Shown piece by piece: positions 8,204-15,372 of a stretch of DNA of 64,000 nucleotides. Both the position numbers and the translations under genes were made by a program. This DNA is from Streptomyces nodosus. GTDB lineage: Bacteria > Actinomycetota > Actinomycetes > Streptomycetales > Streptomycetaceae. The stretch is taken from positions 4,805,501 through 4,869,500 of the forward strand of contig NZ_CP023747.1 in NCBI RefSeq assembly GCF_008704995.1, given 5' to 3'. The notes under the pieces were generated by a model. It ran no database searches. It was not told the DNA's origin and worked only from the letters and a program-made list of their open reading frames with translations. Every line of letters begins with the position of its first letter. The stretch's first letter is position 1.

Positions 8204-8707
8204 ATGGATCACCACGGCGATCACCACGGCGGTGACCACGGCGGTGACCGTGGCGGTGACCGTGGCGATCACCACGGCGGCGGCCACGGCGGTCGCCGCG
8301 GTGGGCACCGCAGTGTTCCGCACACCGCCGACCTGAGGATCGAGGCCTGGGGCGCCACCCGCGAGGAGTGCCTGGCCCAGGCCGTCCGGGGGGTCTGCGC
8401 GTCGTTCCTGGACCTGGGGGAAACGGCCCGCGTCCGGGTGCGGGAGGTGCTGGTACCGGGCGACAGCGACGAGGATCTGCTGGTGGGCCTGCTGGAGGAG
8501 GTCGTGTACCGGCTGGACACCGAGGGCGAGGTTCCGGTCACGGCGGACCTGGCCCCGGCCGAGGGCGGGCTGCGCGTCCGGCTGCACATGGCCGACGCCG
8601 GCGCGTTTCCGCTGACGGGCGCGGTGCCGAAGGCGGTCACCCTGCACGAGCTGGACATCACCGGCGGGGCCCGGGGCTGGACCTGTTCGGTGACGCTCGA
8701 CGTCTGA
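8204..8707 (+). CDS. Archease (RtcB activator) with His/Gly/Asp-rich N-terminal tail
   Basis: A 167-residue protein. From about residue 37 it is an archease: RSVPHTADLRIEAWGATREE, then CLAQAVRGVCASFLDL, then LLVGLLEEVVYRLDTEGEVP and VKAVTLHELDIT-like text near the end. Archease helps the RNA ligase RtcB carry out guanylylation and multiple turnovers; rtcB itself lies two genes downstream. The first ~35 residues are a low-complexity tail of HGDHHGG/DRGG repeats, coded by imperfect repeats of ggtgaccacggc. Such a tail is not part of the core fold and looks like a metal-binding appendage. The ATG at 8204 is the only in-frame start before the tail; starting later would leave no good initiation codon ahead of the domain. 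Confidence 0.88.
   Translation: MDHHGDHHGGDHGGDRGGDRGDHHGGGHGGRRGGHRSVPHTADLRIEAWGATREECLAQAVRGVCASFLDLGETARVRVREVLVPGDSDEDLLVGLLEEVVYRLDTEGEVPVTADLAPAEGGLRVRLHMADAGAFPLTGAVPKAVTLHELDITGGARGWTCSVTLDV
8213..8290 (+). repeat. Imperfect short tandem repeat coding the His/Gly/Asp tail of archease
   Basis: Successive units of about 12 bp of the form ggtgaccacggc, ggtgaccgtggc and gatcaccacggc are repeated roughly six times. They encode alternating DHHGG, DHGG and DRGG blocks. Length variation between strains is likely. Confidence 0.85.
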
Positions 8708-8904
8708 GACCGCTCGACGGCCGGGGCACCCGGGCGCCGATGTGCCCGGGGCGACGGACGTGCCCGAGGTCCGGCTGCCGGGAGCGGGTCCCCGCAATAC
8801 CATGGAGTTCCCTGGTCGTTCGCGGTGCCGGACTTCGCCCGCGCCGAGGCACCGCGTTCCATGAGGCGCGGGGACGCCCGTCGGCAGACCGGAAGGGAAG
8901 ACCC

Positions 8905-9333
8905 ATGTCCACCCACCCGCCCGACTTCGACCGCATGATCCAGACGACGAACATCTGGCTGAAATCCGTGTGCGAGGCTCTGAAGATCGACGACCGCCAT
9001 CTCGCCCACCGGGTGCTGAGGACCTGGCTGCACACGTTCCGGGACCGGCTCACGATCGAGGTGGCCGCCCACTTCGCCGCCCAGCTCCCCGAGTTGATGC
9101 GGGGCGCCTACTACGACGGCTGGAACCCCAGCGCCGTGCCGATCAAGTACAACCGCGAGGGCTATGTGAGCCGCTTCGCGCACGAGGCCAGGGTGCCCGC
9201 CGAGGACGTCCCCCGGATCACCGCCGCGGTCACCGCCGCCGTGCATCAGCATGTCTCGCCCGGAACGCTGGAGTCGGCCCTGGAACAGCTCCCGCACGAC
9301 ATCAGGGACCTCCTCCTCCAGCCGGTCCCCTGA
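8905..9333 (+). CDS. DUF2267 domain protein in the archease-rtcB operon
   Basis: A 142-residue all-helical protein spanning one DUF2267 domain: HLAHRVLRTWLHTFRDRLT, EVAAHFAAQLPELMRGAYYD, GWNPSAVPIKYNREGYVSRF and a second repeat-like LEQLPHDIRDLLL. The two copies of an LP-x-x-(I/L)-R-(D/G) motif are typical of the family. Function is unknown in general. Here the gene lies between archease and rtcB, 19 bp upstream of rtcB, with a strong GGAAGGGAAG ribosome site before ATG 8905. This makes an accessory role in RNA repair worth considering. Confidence 0.85.
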   Translation: MSTHPPDFDRMIQTTNIWLKSVCEALKIDDRHLAHRVLRTWLHTFRDRLTIEVAAHFAAQLPELMRGAYYDGWNPSAVPIKYNREGYVSRFAHEARVPAEDVPRITAAVTAAVHQHVSPGTLESALEQLPHDIRDLLLQPVP

Positions 9334-9352
9334 CCGATCCCCTGAGAGTCGT

Positions 9353-10777
9353 ATGGACATCACACCGGTGCCGGAAGGCCCGTTCCGGTTCCGCCTGGAG
9401 CGGTGTGACCCGATGCGGGTGCCCGGAGTGGTCTTCGCGAGCCCGGACCTGCTGCCCGGGACCGTCGGCGACAAGGCGCTGGAGCAGGTGGTGAACGTGG
9501 CCACGCTGCCCGGCATCGTGCGCGCCTCCTATGCGATGCCCGATGTGCACTGGGGGTACGGCTTCCCGATCGGCGGGGTCGCCGCCACGGATGTCGACGC
9601 GGCCGGCGTCGTCTCGCCGGGCGGCGTGGGCTTCGACATCTCCTGCGGTGTCCGCCTGCTCGCCGCCGACATCGACCGCGTGCCCCTGGCCTCCCGGCTG
9701 CCCGGGCTGATGGACATGCTCGGTGACATCGTTCCGCGCGGCATGGGCGGGGGCGGGCTGTGGACGCTGTCGGGGCGGGCCCAGATGGAGAAGCTCCTGG
9801 TCGGCGGTGCCGGGTACGCGGTGGAGCACGGCCATGGCGTACCCCGCGACCTGGAACGCTGCGAGGACCGCGGGGCGCTGGCCGGTGCCGACCCCTCACT
9901 GGTCGGGCAGCGGGCCGTGGAACGGGGGCTGCGGCAGGTGGGCAGCCTGGGGTCCGGCAACCACTTCCTGGAGGTACAGGCCGTCGACCAGGTGTACGAC
10001 GCCGAGACCGCGGCCGCCTTCGGCCTGCACCCCGGTCAGGTGTGCGTCATGATTCACTGCGGCTCGCGCGGCCTGGGCCACCAGGTGTGCAGCGATCACG
10101 TCCGCATCATGGACCAGTCCCTGCGCGCCTTCGGCATCACCGTCCCGGACCGCCAGTTGGCCTGTGCGCCCGTCGTCTCCGTACCCGGCCGCGCCTATCT
10201 CGCGGCGATGGCGGCCGCGGCCAACTACGGGCGCGCCAACCGGCAGCTGCTCACCGAGGCCGCACGCCGCGCCTTCGCCGTCGCCGCGGGGGCGGGGCTC
10301 GACCTGGTCTACGACGTCTCGCACAACATGGCCAAGATCGAGACCCATGAGGTGGACGGCGTCCCGCGCCGGCTGTGCGTCCACCGCAAGGGTGCCACGC
10401 TGGCCCTTCCGCCCGGCCATCCGGACCTGCCGGGGGAGCTGGCCCGCTTCGGGCACCCCGTGCTGGTCCCCGGCACGATGGGGACGGCCTCGTATGTGAT
10501 GGTCGGCGCCTCGGGCAATGACGCGTTCGCCTCCTCCGCCCATGGCGCGGGACGGGTGTGGAGCAGGCACCAGGCGCTGCGCCGGGTCCGCGGCGAGCAG
10601 CTGCGCGACGACCTGGAGTCCCGGGGCGTCCTGGTCCGCCCGTCCTCGTGGCGCGGACTCGCCGAAGAGGCCCCCGGCGCCTACAAGGACGTCGACGCGG
10701 TGGTCCGCGCCACCGAGGGCGCGGGGCTCGCCCGGCCGGTCGCCCGCCTGGTGCCGCTCGGCGTCGTCAAGGGATAG
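9353..10777 (+). CDS. rtcB: RNA-splicing ligase RtcB
   Basis: A 474-residue RtcB, full length. It joins RNA 3'-phosphate or 2',3'-cyclic phosphate ends to 5'-OH ends using GTP and Mn2+. Conserved elements: PDVHWGYGFPIGG, PGGVGFDISCGVR with metal-ligand Cys98, GSGNHFLEV (His204), MIHCGSRGLGHQV (His235), DVSHNMAK (His324), VHRKGATLALPPGH, and SSAHGAGR with His397 as the guanylylated residue. All expected metal and catalytic residues are present, so it should be active. The ATG at 9353 follows a GAGAG. The operon context with archease fits the known dependence of many RtcB enzymes on that cofactor. Confidence 0.96.
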   Translation: MDITPVPEGPFRFRLERCDPMRVPGVVFASPDLLPGTVGDKALEQVVNVATLPGIVRASYAMPDVHWGYGFPIGGVAATDVDAAGVVSPGGVGFDISCGVRLLAADIDRVPLASRLPGLMDMLGDIVPRGMGGGGLWTLSGRAQMEKLLVGGAGYAVEHGHGVPRDLERCEDRGALAGADPSLVGQRAVERGLRQVGSLGSGNHFLEVQAVDQVYDAETAAAFGLHPGQVCVMIHCGSRGLGHQVCSDHVRIMDQSLRAFGITVPDRQLACAPVVSVPGRAYLAAMAAAANYGRANRQLLTEAARRAFAVAAGAGLDLVYDVSHNMAKIETHEVDGVPRRLCVHRKGATLALPPGHPDLPGELARFGHPVLVPGTMGTASYVMVGASGNDAFASSAHGAGRVWSRHQALRRVRGEQLRDDLESRGVLVRPSSWRGLAEEAPGAYKDVDAVVRATEGAGLARPVARLVPLGVVKG

Positions 10778-10969
10778 CCCCCGGCCCCGCGACGCCGGGA
10801 TCCCGCCGGGTGCCGACGAGCCGATCCCCCGGCACGGTCCGAGTGACGGTCGACGGTCCGGCAAAAGTGTCATACAAGCTGGTAGTCGTTGTCCGGTAAG
10901 TGGCGGTATGTCAGGATCCTCGCGTGGCGGTCCCGTTGTGTCCACGCCTCTTCGAGGGCGCCGCCGCAC

Positions 10970-10999
10970 ACCGCGCGCACGCACACCGCGCGCACGCAC
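10970..10999 (+). repeat. Two tandem 15-bp repeats in the leader of the subtilisin-like protease
   Basis: The unit accgcgcgcacgcac occurs twice without a gap (10970-10984 and 10985-10999), ending about 9 bp before the GAGGAGG ribosome site of the protease gene. It is alternating purine-pyrimidine rich. Confidence 0.8.
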
Positions 11000-11021
11000 A
11001 CCTCACGAGGAGGATCCCCGG

Positions 11022-12359
11022 ATGGCAGTGATGCGTCAGGCCCGGCGAGGGCTGGCCGGGATCGGCGCGGCGGCCCTGGCCGCCGTTCTCGCCCCCGTTC
11101 TCACCGCGCACGCGGTCCCGGCCGCCGAGGGCCGGATCCGCTACCTGAACGAGCCGGACGCCGTGCCCGGCAGCTACATCGTGGTCCTCAGGGCGCGGTC
11201 CCCCCAGTCCGACTCCGCCCGCGGCCGGGCCCTGGCCGCCAAGTACCACGCCGCCGTCGGGCGCACCTATGTCAAGGCGCTCAACGGATACGCGATCCGC
11301 GCCACCCCGGCCGACGCACAACGGTTCGCCGCCGACCCCGCCGTCGCCTCCGTGGTCCAGAACCGCGTCCTGCACGCCGAGGCGACCCAGACCGCCCCGC
11401 CCTCCTGGGGGCTGGACCGCATCGACCAGAAGAGCCGGAAGCTGGACGGCCGCTACACCTGTCCCGACTCCGCGGGGCGGGGGGTGACCGCGTACATCAT
11501 CGACACCGGAGTACGCGTCAGCCACCGCGACTTCGGCGGCCGTGCCGTCAACGGCTACGACGCCGTCGACAACGACTCCGTCGCCCAGGACGGCAACGGC
11601 CACGGCACCCATGTCGCGGGCACGGTCGCAGGTGCCGGCTACGGCGTCGCCAAGAAGGCACGGATCGTCGCCGTGCGCGTCCTCGACGACTCCGGCAGCG
11701 GAACCACCGACAAGGTCATCGCGGGCATCGACTGGGTGGCCCGGCACCACAGCGGTCCGTCCGTGGCCAATCTGTCCCTCGGCGGCCTCGCCGACAGCGC
11801 CCTCGACACGGCCGTCCGCAACACCATCGCCTCCGGCGTCACCTTCGCGGTCGCCGCGGGCAACTACGGCGCCCAAGCCTCCGGTTACTCTCCCGCCCGG
11901 GTGAGCCAGGCCCTCACGGTCGGCGCCACCACCTCGGCCGACGCCAGGGCGAGCTACTCCAACTACGGTTCCGCGCTCGATCTGTTCGCCCCGGGCTCCC
12001 TGATCAGGTCCACCTGGTCCACCGGTGACACGGCGACGGCCACCCTGTCCGGTACGTCGATGGCGACACCGCATGTGACCGGCGCGGCGGCCCTCTATCT
12101 GGCGGACCACCCCAAGGCCACGCCCACCCAGGTGTCCGCCGCCCTCAAGAGCGCCGCGGCCCCCGGGGTTGTCTCCGGGGCGGGGGCCGGATCGCCCAAC
12201 CGGCTTCTCCAGGTCGTCCGTTCCGCCACCGCCCTGGCCCGCCCCCACGTCATGAGCTCCGCGGGCCGCCCGGACCACGGTCTCTCCGCCGTGGCCTTCC
12301 CGCCCACGGTCACCGGGGTCCCCGGCAAGGCGGTCCCGACCGGCCGCGGAGACCGCTGA
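11022..12359 (+). CDS. Secreted subtilisin-like serine protease (S8, proteinase K-like) with inhibitor I9 propeptide
   Basis: A 445-residue preproprotein. Sec signal peptide at residues 1-31 (RQARRG then Ala-rich segment). Inhibitor-I9 propeptide from about 48 to 120 (PGSYIVVLRARS, VGRTYVKALNGYAIRAT). Catalytic triad: Asp161 in YIIDTGVR, His194 in NGHGTHVAGT, Ser346 in LSGTSMATPHV, with oxyanion Asn281 in AAGN. The domain is complete, so an extracellular protease is expected. The C-terminal ~50 residues after the catalytic domain are Pro/Arg-rich and end inside a 25-bp DNA tandem repeat that continues past the stop. The ATG at 11022 follows ACGAGGAGGAT. Confidence 0.95.
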   Translation: MAVMRQARRGLAGIGAAALAAVLAPVLTAHAVPAAEGRIRYLNEPDAVPGSYIVVLRARSPQSDSARGRALAAKYHAAVGRTYVKALNGYAIRATPADAQRFAADPAVASVVQNRVLHAEATQTAPPSWGLDRIDQKSRKLDGRYTCPDSAGRGVTAYIIDTGVRVSHRDFGGRAVNGYDAVDNDSVAQDGNGHGTHVAGTVAGAGYGVAKKARIVAVRVLDDSGSGTTDKVIAGIDWVARHHSGPSVANLSLGGLADSALDTAVRNTIASGVTFAVAAGNYGAQASGYSPARVSQALTVGATTSADARASYSNYGSALDLFAPGSLIRSTWSTGDTATATLSGTSMATPHVTGAAALYLADHPKATPTQVSAALKSAAAPGVVSGAGAGSPNRLLQVVRSATALARPHVMSSAGRPDHGLSAVAFPPTVTGVPGKAVPTGRGDR

Positions 12360-12449
12360 CCCGACCGGCCGCGGAGGCCGTCGACCCCACCGGCCGCGGG
12401 GCCGCTGATCCGACCTGTCGCGGGGCCTGCTGATCCGACCGGCCACGTG
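12335..12449 (+). repeat. 25-bp imperfect tandem repeat straddling the protease stop codon
   Basis: About 4.6 units of the type cccgaccggccgcggagacc plus gctga run without interruption from 12335. Unit 1 is coding and ends in the stop TGA; units 2-5 (from 12360, 12385, 12409 and 12434) are noncoding. Each unit contains ccggccgcgg or a close variant and ends in (c)tga/tcga. The units may form stacked hairpins and could act as a terminator. Confidence 0.8.
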
Positions 12450-12597
12450 CGGGAACGCCGGCCGCACAGTGCCCGGAACAGGCGGCCCTGACCCGCACGA
12501 CCCATGTGCCGTCTCCGCCCCCTCCGTCCCTATACCATGCGCCTCGTACATCAGTTCGCGCACTCTTCGCGCACTCCGGACGAGGAGCACGGTACCC

Positions 12598-13785
12598 GTG
12601 GCCATACCCCCGCCCCCTGGGCCCCAGCAGCCCGGGGGACCCCACCCGCAGGGTCCTCAGCAGCAGCCCTACGGATACGGGCCGCCCTATCAGCCCTGGG
12701 GACAGGGGTATTCCCCGTACAACCGCCCGGCGCCGGTCAACGGGCTCGCGATCGCCGCGCTGGTGCTCGGCATCCTGTGCTTCCTGCCGGCCGTCGGGCT
12801 GATCCTCGGCGTGATCGCGCTCGTCCAGATCAAGCGGCGCGGTGAGCGCGGCCGAGGACTCGCCGTCGGCGGCATCGTGATGTCCTCCCTCGGGGTCGTC
12901 CTGCTGGCGATCGGCTTGCTGGGCGGCGGCGCCTACGACGCCTGGGAGGGCTTCAAGGAGGGGGTGCGGGAGGCGGGCGGCAGCGGTGCGCCCTTCTCCG
13001 TGAAGAAGGGCGAGTGCTTCAACGCCCAGGACGGCTCCCTCGAGGGCATGGCCTACGACGTCGACAAGGTGCCCTGCTCCGGGGAGCACCAGGCCGAGGT
13101 CTTCGCCGGCGTCCTCCTGCCGGACGGCCGTTTCCCCGGTGACGACGCGGTCGCCGAGAAGGCCGACGACCGGTGCTACGCGCTGCTGTACACCTACGCC
13201 ATGGACTCCTGGGCGATCCCCGACGACGTCGACGTCTACTACTTCACGCCCACCCGCGAGAGTTGGGCGCTCGGCGACCGCGAGATCACCTGTATGTTCG
13301 GCAACACCGACGCGAAGGGCACCCTCACCGGCAGCCTGCGCCGCGACGCCTCCTCCCTCACCGCCGACCAACTGGCCTATCTCCGGGCGGATGCCGTCCT
13401 GTACGGGGCCCTGAACACCGCTCCCGACACCGAGAACCTCGAGGACGACCTCAAGGGCGACAAGGAGTGGGCGGCGCGGGTCGCCACGGCGCTGAAGGAC
13501 CAGACCGGCCGGCTGCGCGCGCACACCTGGCAGGACGGCGCGGAGCGACCCGTCTCCGGCCAGGCCGACGCCCTGGACCGGGCCCGCGAGGAGTGGCGCA
13601 AGGCCGCGCAGGCGGCCGACGTCGACGCCTTCCACCTCCACTACGAGCGGGGCAGCGCGCTGCTGGAGGGCCGCGCGGCGGTCACCGCCCGCAAGGCTCT
13701 GGGTCTGGCCACCACCCCTCCGTCCCCGGGTGCGGAGGCCGACGGGGACGGCGCGGAGGGAACCGGCGACGGAAAGCAGGTGTGA
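12598..13785 (+). CDS. DUF4190/septum-formation-type membrane protein
   Basis: A 395-residue protein. The N-terminal ~48 residues are rich in Pro, Gly, Gln and Tyr (PPPPGPQQPGGPHPQ...PYGYGPPYQPW). Two membrane helices follow at about 49-76 and 87-111 with a basic loop, the DUF4190 arrangement. The extracellular part (about 125-250) has FSVKKGECFNAQDGS and VPCSGEHQAEVFAGVLLP, the Cys pattern of the septum-formation domain family, then an acidic helical tail. Likely a cell-envelope protein; no catalytic motif is visible. GTG 12598 is chosen because CGAGGAGC lies upstream; an upstream ATG at about 12537 would add a non-conserved basic leader. Confidence 0.8.
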   Translation: MAIPPPPGPQQPGGPHPQGPQQQPYGYGPPYQPWGQGYSPYNRPAPVNGLAIAALVLGILCFLPAVGLILGVIALVQIKRRGERGRGLAVGGIVMSSLGVVLLAIGLLGGGAYDAWEGFKEGVREAGGSGAPFSVKKGECFNAQDGSLEGMAYDVDKVPCSGEHQAEVFAGVLLPDGRFPGDDAVAEKADDRCYALLYTYAMDSWAIPDDVDVYYFTPTRESWALGDREITCMFGNTDAKGTLTGSLRRDASSLTADQLAYLRADAVLYGALNTAPDTENLEDDLKGDKEWAARVATALKDQTGRLRAHTWQDGAERPVSGQADALDRAREEWRKAAQAADVDAFHLHYERGSALLEGRAAVTARKALGLATTPPSPGAEADGDGAEGTGDGKQV

Positions 13786-13876
13786 CGGCGGCCACAGCGG
13801 GGAGAAAGCGCCTGCGCAGAACGCCCCAAACGTCAGGTCATCACTTCGGGTGATTCTCTGGCCTGCACTTGCGGAA

Positions 13877-13893
13877 GACAACCCTGGGTTGTC
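13877..13893. promoter_or_regulatory. Inverted repeat, candidate operator of the GntR regulator
   Basis: Arms gacaaccc and gggttgtc are a perfect 8-bp inverted repeat around one base, 39 bp before the GntR start. A further tacaagctg half-site follows at 13910. Autoregulation is a common feature of GntR/HutC proteins; binding here is inferred. Confidence 0.5.
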
Positions 13894-13931
13894 ACGCTGT
13901 TGCTGTCTGTACAAGCTGATGGGAGCGGCCA

Positions 13932-14684
13932 GTGACTTTCGGTGAGCAGCCGGCGTATCTGCGTGTCGCAGGTGATCTCCGCAAGAAGATCGTCGATGGT
14001 CGGCTGCCACCCCACACCCGGCTCCCGTCCCAGGCCCGGATCCGTGCGGAGTACGGCGTCTCGGACACGGTCGCCCTGGAGGCGCGAAAGGTGCTGATGG
14101 CCGAGGGGCTCGTCGAGGGCCGCTCGGGCTCGGGCACCTATGTCCGGGAGCGGCCGGTGCCGCGCCGGGTGGTCCGCTCCGGATTCCGGCCCCAGAGCGG
14201 TGCCACCCCCTTCCGCCAGGAGCAGGCGGACACCTCCGTGCGGGGCACCTGGGAATCGCACAGCGAGCAGGTCGAGGCGAGCGGTGCCGTCGCCGAGCGG
14301 CTCGGTGTCCCGCCGGGCGACCGGGTGATGCGCACCAGATATGTCTTCCGGGAGGCGGGCGAGCCGATGATGCTCTCCACCTCCTGGGAGCCGCTCGCGG
14401 TGACCGGCCGCACCCCCGTGATGCTCCCCGAGGAGGGGCCGCTGGGCGGCATGGGCGTCGTCGACCGCATGGCGGCCATCGACGTCGTCGTGGACAACAT
14501 GACGGAGGAGGTCGGCGCCCGCCCCGGCCTCGCGGAGGAACTGCTGGCGCTGGGCGGCGTCCCCGGCCATGTGGTGCTGGTCGTCCAGCGGACGTACTAC
14601 GCCTCGGGCCGGCCGGTCGAGACGGCGGACGTGGTGGTTCCGGCCGACCGGTACCGGGTGGCGTACCACCTGCCGGTGAGGTAG
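13932..14684 (+). CDS. GntR family transcription regulator, HutC/UTRA subfamily
   Basis: A 250-residue regulator. Winged helix-turn-helix at about 8-75: YLRVAGDLRKKIVDGRLPPH, LPSQARIRAEYGVSDTVALE, then GLVEGRSGSGTYV. The C-terminal UTRA ligand domain shows GVPPGDRVMRTRYVFREAGE, TSWEPLAVTG and the closing VVVPADRYRVAYHLPV. Such proteins repress transcription until a small effector binds UTRA. The effector is unknown and the gene is not adjacent to an obvious catabolic operon. GTG start at 13932 follows GATGGGAGCGG. Likely autoregulated through the palindrome just upstream. Confidence 0.9.
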   Translation: MTFGEQPAYLRVAGDLRKKIVDGRLPPHTRLPSQARIRAEYGVSDTVALEARKVLMAEGLVEGRSGSGTYVRERPVPRRVVRSGFRPQSGATPFRQEQADTSVRGTWESHSEQVEASGAVAERLGVPPGDRVMRTRYVFREAGEPMMLSTSWEPLAVTGRTPVMLPEEGPLGGMGVVDRMAAIDVVVDNMTEEVGARPGLAEELLALGGVPGHVVLVVQRTYYASGRPVETADVVVPADRYRVAYHLPVR

Positions 14685-15022
14685 CGGAGAGGCCGTCCCG
14701 GTCGCCCCGGCAAGCCCCCGGGGTGCGGCCCGAGTTGCTCCCGCCCGGTGCCCGACGGGCCGGAGGCGCCCCGCAGTTGTGATCCGGCCTTTCTCCCGGC
14801 CGTGTTTTCCCGTGCGTTGACCTCGGCTGTGTGTGCGCCGGGGCGTACGGGACGGCGCGTTCGACGGTGCACGCCCTTCCCGGGATGGCTGGTTGCGTAC
14901 CTCTTTGTGAAAAGTCGTATTCGCTGCGTAAAGGTTAGGCGTAGGCTCGGGCATATGCGCAGTGCGGTTTCCTTGGTGGGCGGGGCGAGGCGAGAGCCGG
15001 GGACGGTAAGTGGAGGGGCGCG
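14685..15022. other. Intergenic region between the GntR gene and a SPOR-like mini-protein
   Basis: About 340 bp without a convincing gene. The last 120 bp are locally AT-richer than the surroundings (tgtgaaaagtcgtattcgc, taaaggttaggc) and are the probable promoter region of the next gene, but I cannot assign exact -35 and -10 boxes. Confidence 0.45.
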
Positions 15023-15205
15023 ATGAACGACAGCACGGTCACTCTTCCCTGGCTCGTCATAAGACAGGACGACAACGGCAACCGCTACCGAGTGGGCAGG
15101 TACGCGACCCGCGCCGAGGCCCAGAAGATCGTGGACGGCTTCGGCGACCGCGGTCATCGACAGCTCTACTGGGTCGAGCGCATCGGGTCGAACGGAAGCA
15201 GTTGA
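15023..15205 (+). CDS. SPOR-like mini-protein
   Basis: A 60-residue protein: LPWLVIRQDDNGNRYRVGRY, ATRAEAQKIVDGFGDRGHRQ, then LYWVERIG. The pattern of a beta strand, a YRVG-type strand, an AEAQ helix and a final strand resembles a single SPOR-type fold, but without signal peptide or membrane anchor, so it should be cytoplasmic. Such short proteins recur in Streptomyces with unknown function. ATG 15023 is preceded by GTGGAGGGGCG. It stands alone between the GntR regulator and the interrupted NUDIX gene. Confidence 0.75.
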   Translation: MNDSTVTLPWLVIRQDDNGNRYRVGRYATRAEAQKIVDGFGDRGHRQLYWVERIGSNGSS

Positions 15206-15256
15206 GGGGATCGCCCCCGCTGTGTGATCCCCGCGCGCTCCCGTAGGCTCCGGCGC

Positions 15257-15368
15257 ATGACGCAACCGATCGTGGTGGTCGGGGCCGCCCTGACGGGCGC
15301 CGGCCGCCTGCTGGCCGCGCGCCGTAGTGCGCCGGCCGACCTCGCCGGGCGCTGGGAGCTCCCCGGCG
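15257..15368 (+). pseudogene. 5' fragment of a NUDIX hydrolase gene (MutT type), interrupted in the NUDIX box
   Basis: The frame opens with MTQPIVVVGAALTGAGRLLA and continues ARRSAPADLAGRWELPG, the usual start of a MutT-like hydrolase up to the first Gly of the NUDIX box. In the intact family the next residues are GK.EPGE; here the frame instead runs into unrelated sequence (VHQASRLSG). The missing continuation, GKAEPGETPEGALVREL, is found 2.65 kb downstream at 18017 in the phase needed to restore codon 38. The gene is therefore broken by an insertion, and no functional hydrolase is expected from it. Confidence 0.85.
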
Positions 15369-15372
15369 TTCA

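Noticed and set aside
12335..12449. Possible CRISPR array in the 25-bp repeats
   Set aside because: The units are directly adjacent without unique spacers, and the first is coding.
14748..15026. Basic 92-codon frame before the SPOR-like gene
   Set aside because: Arg/Pro-rich, no conserved pattern, and it covers the AT-richer promoter zone of the next gene.
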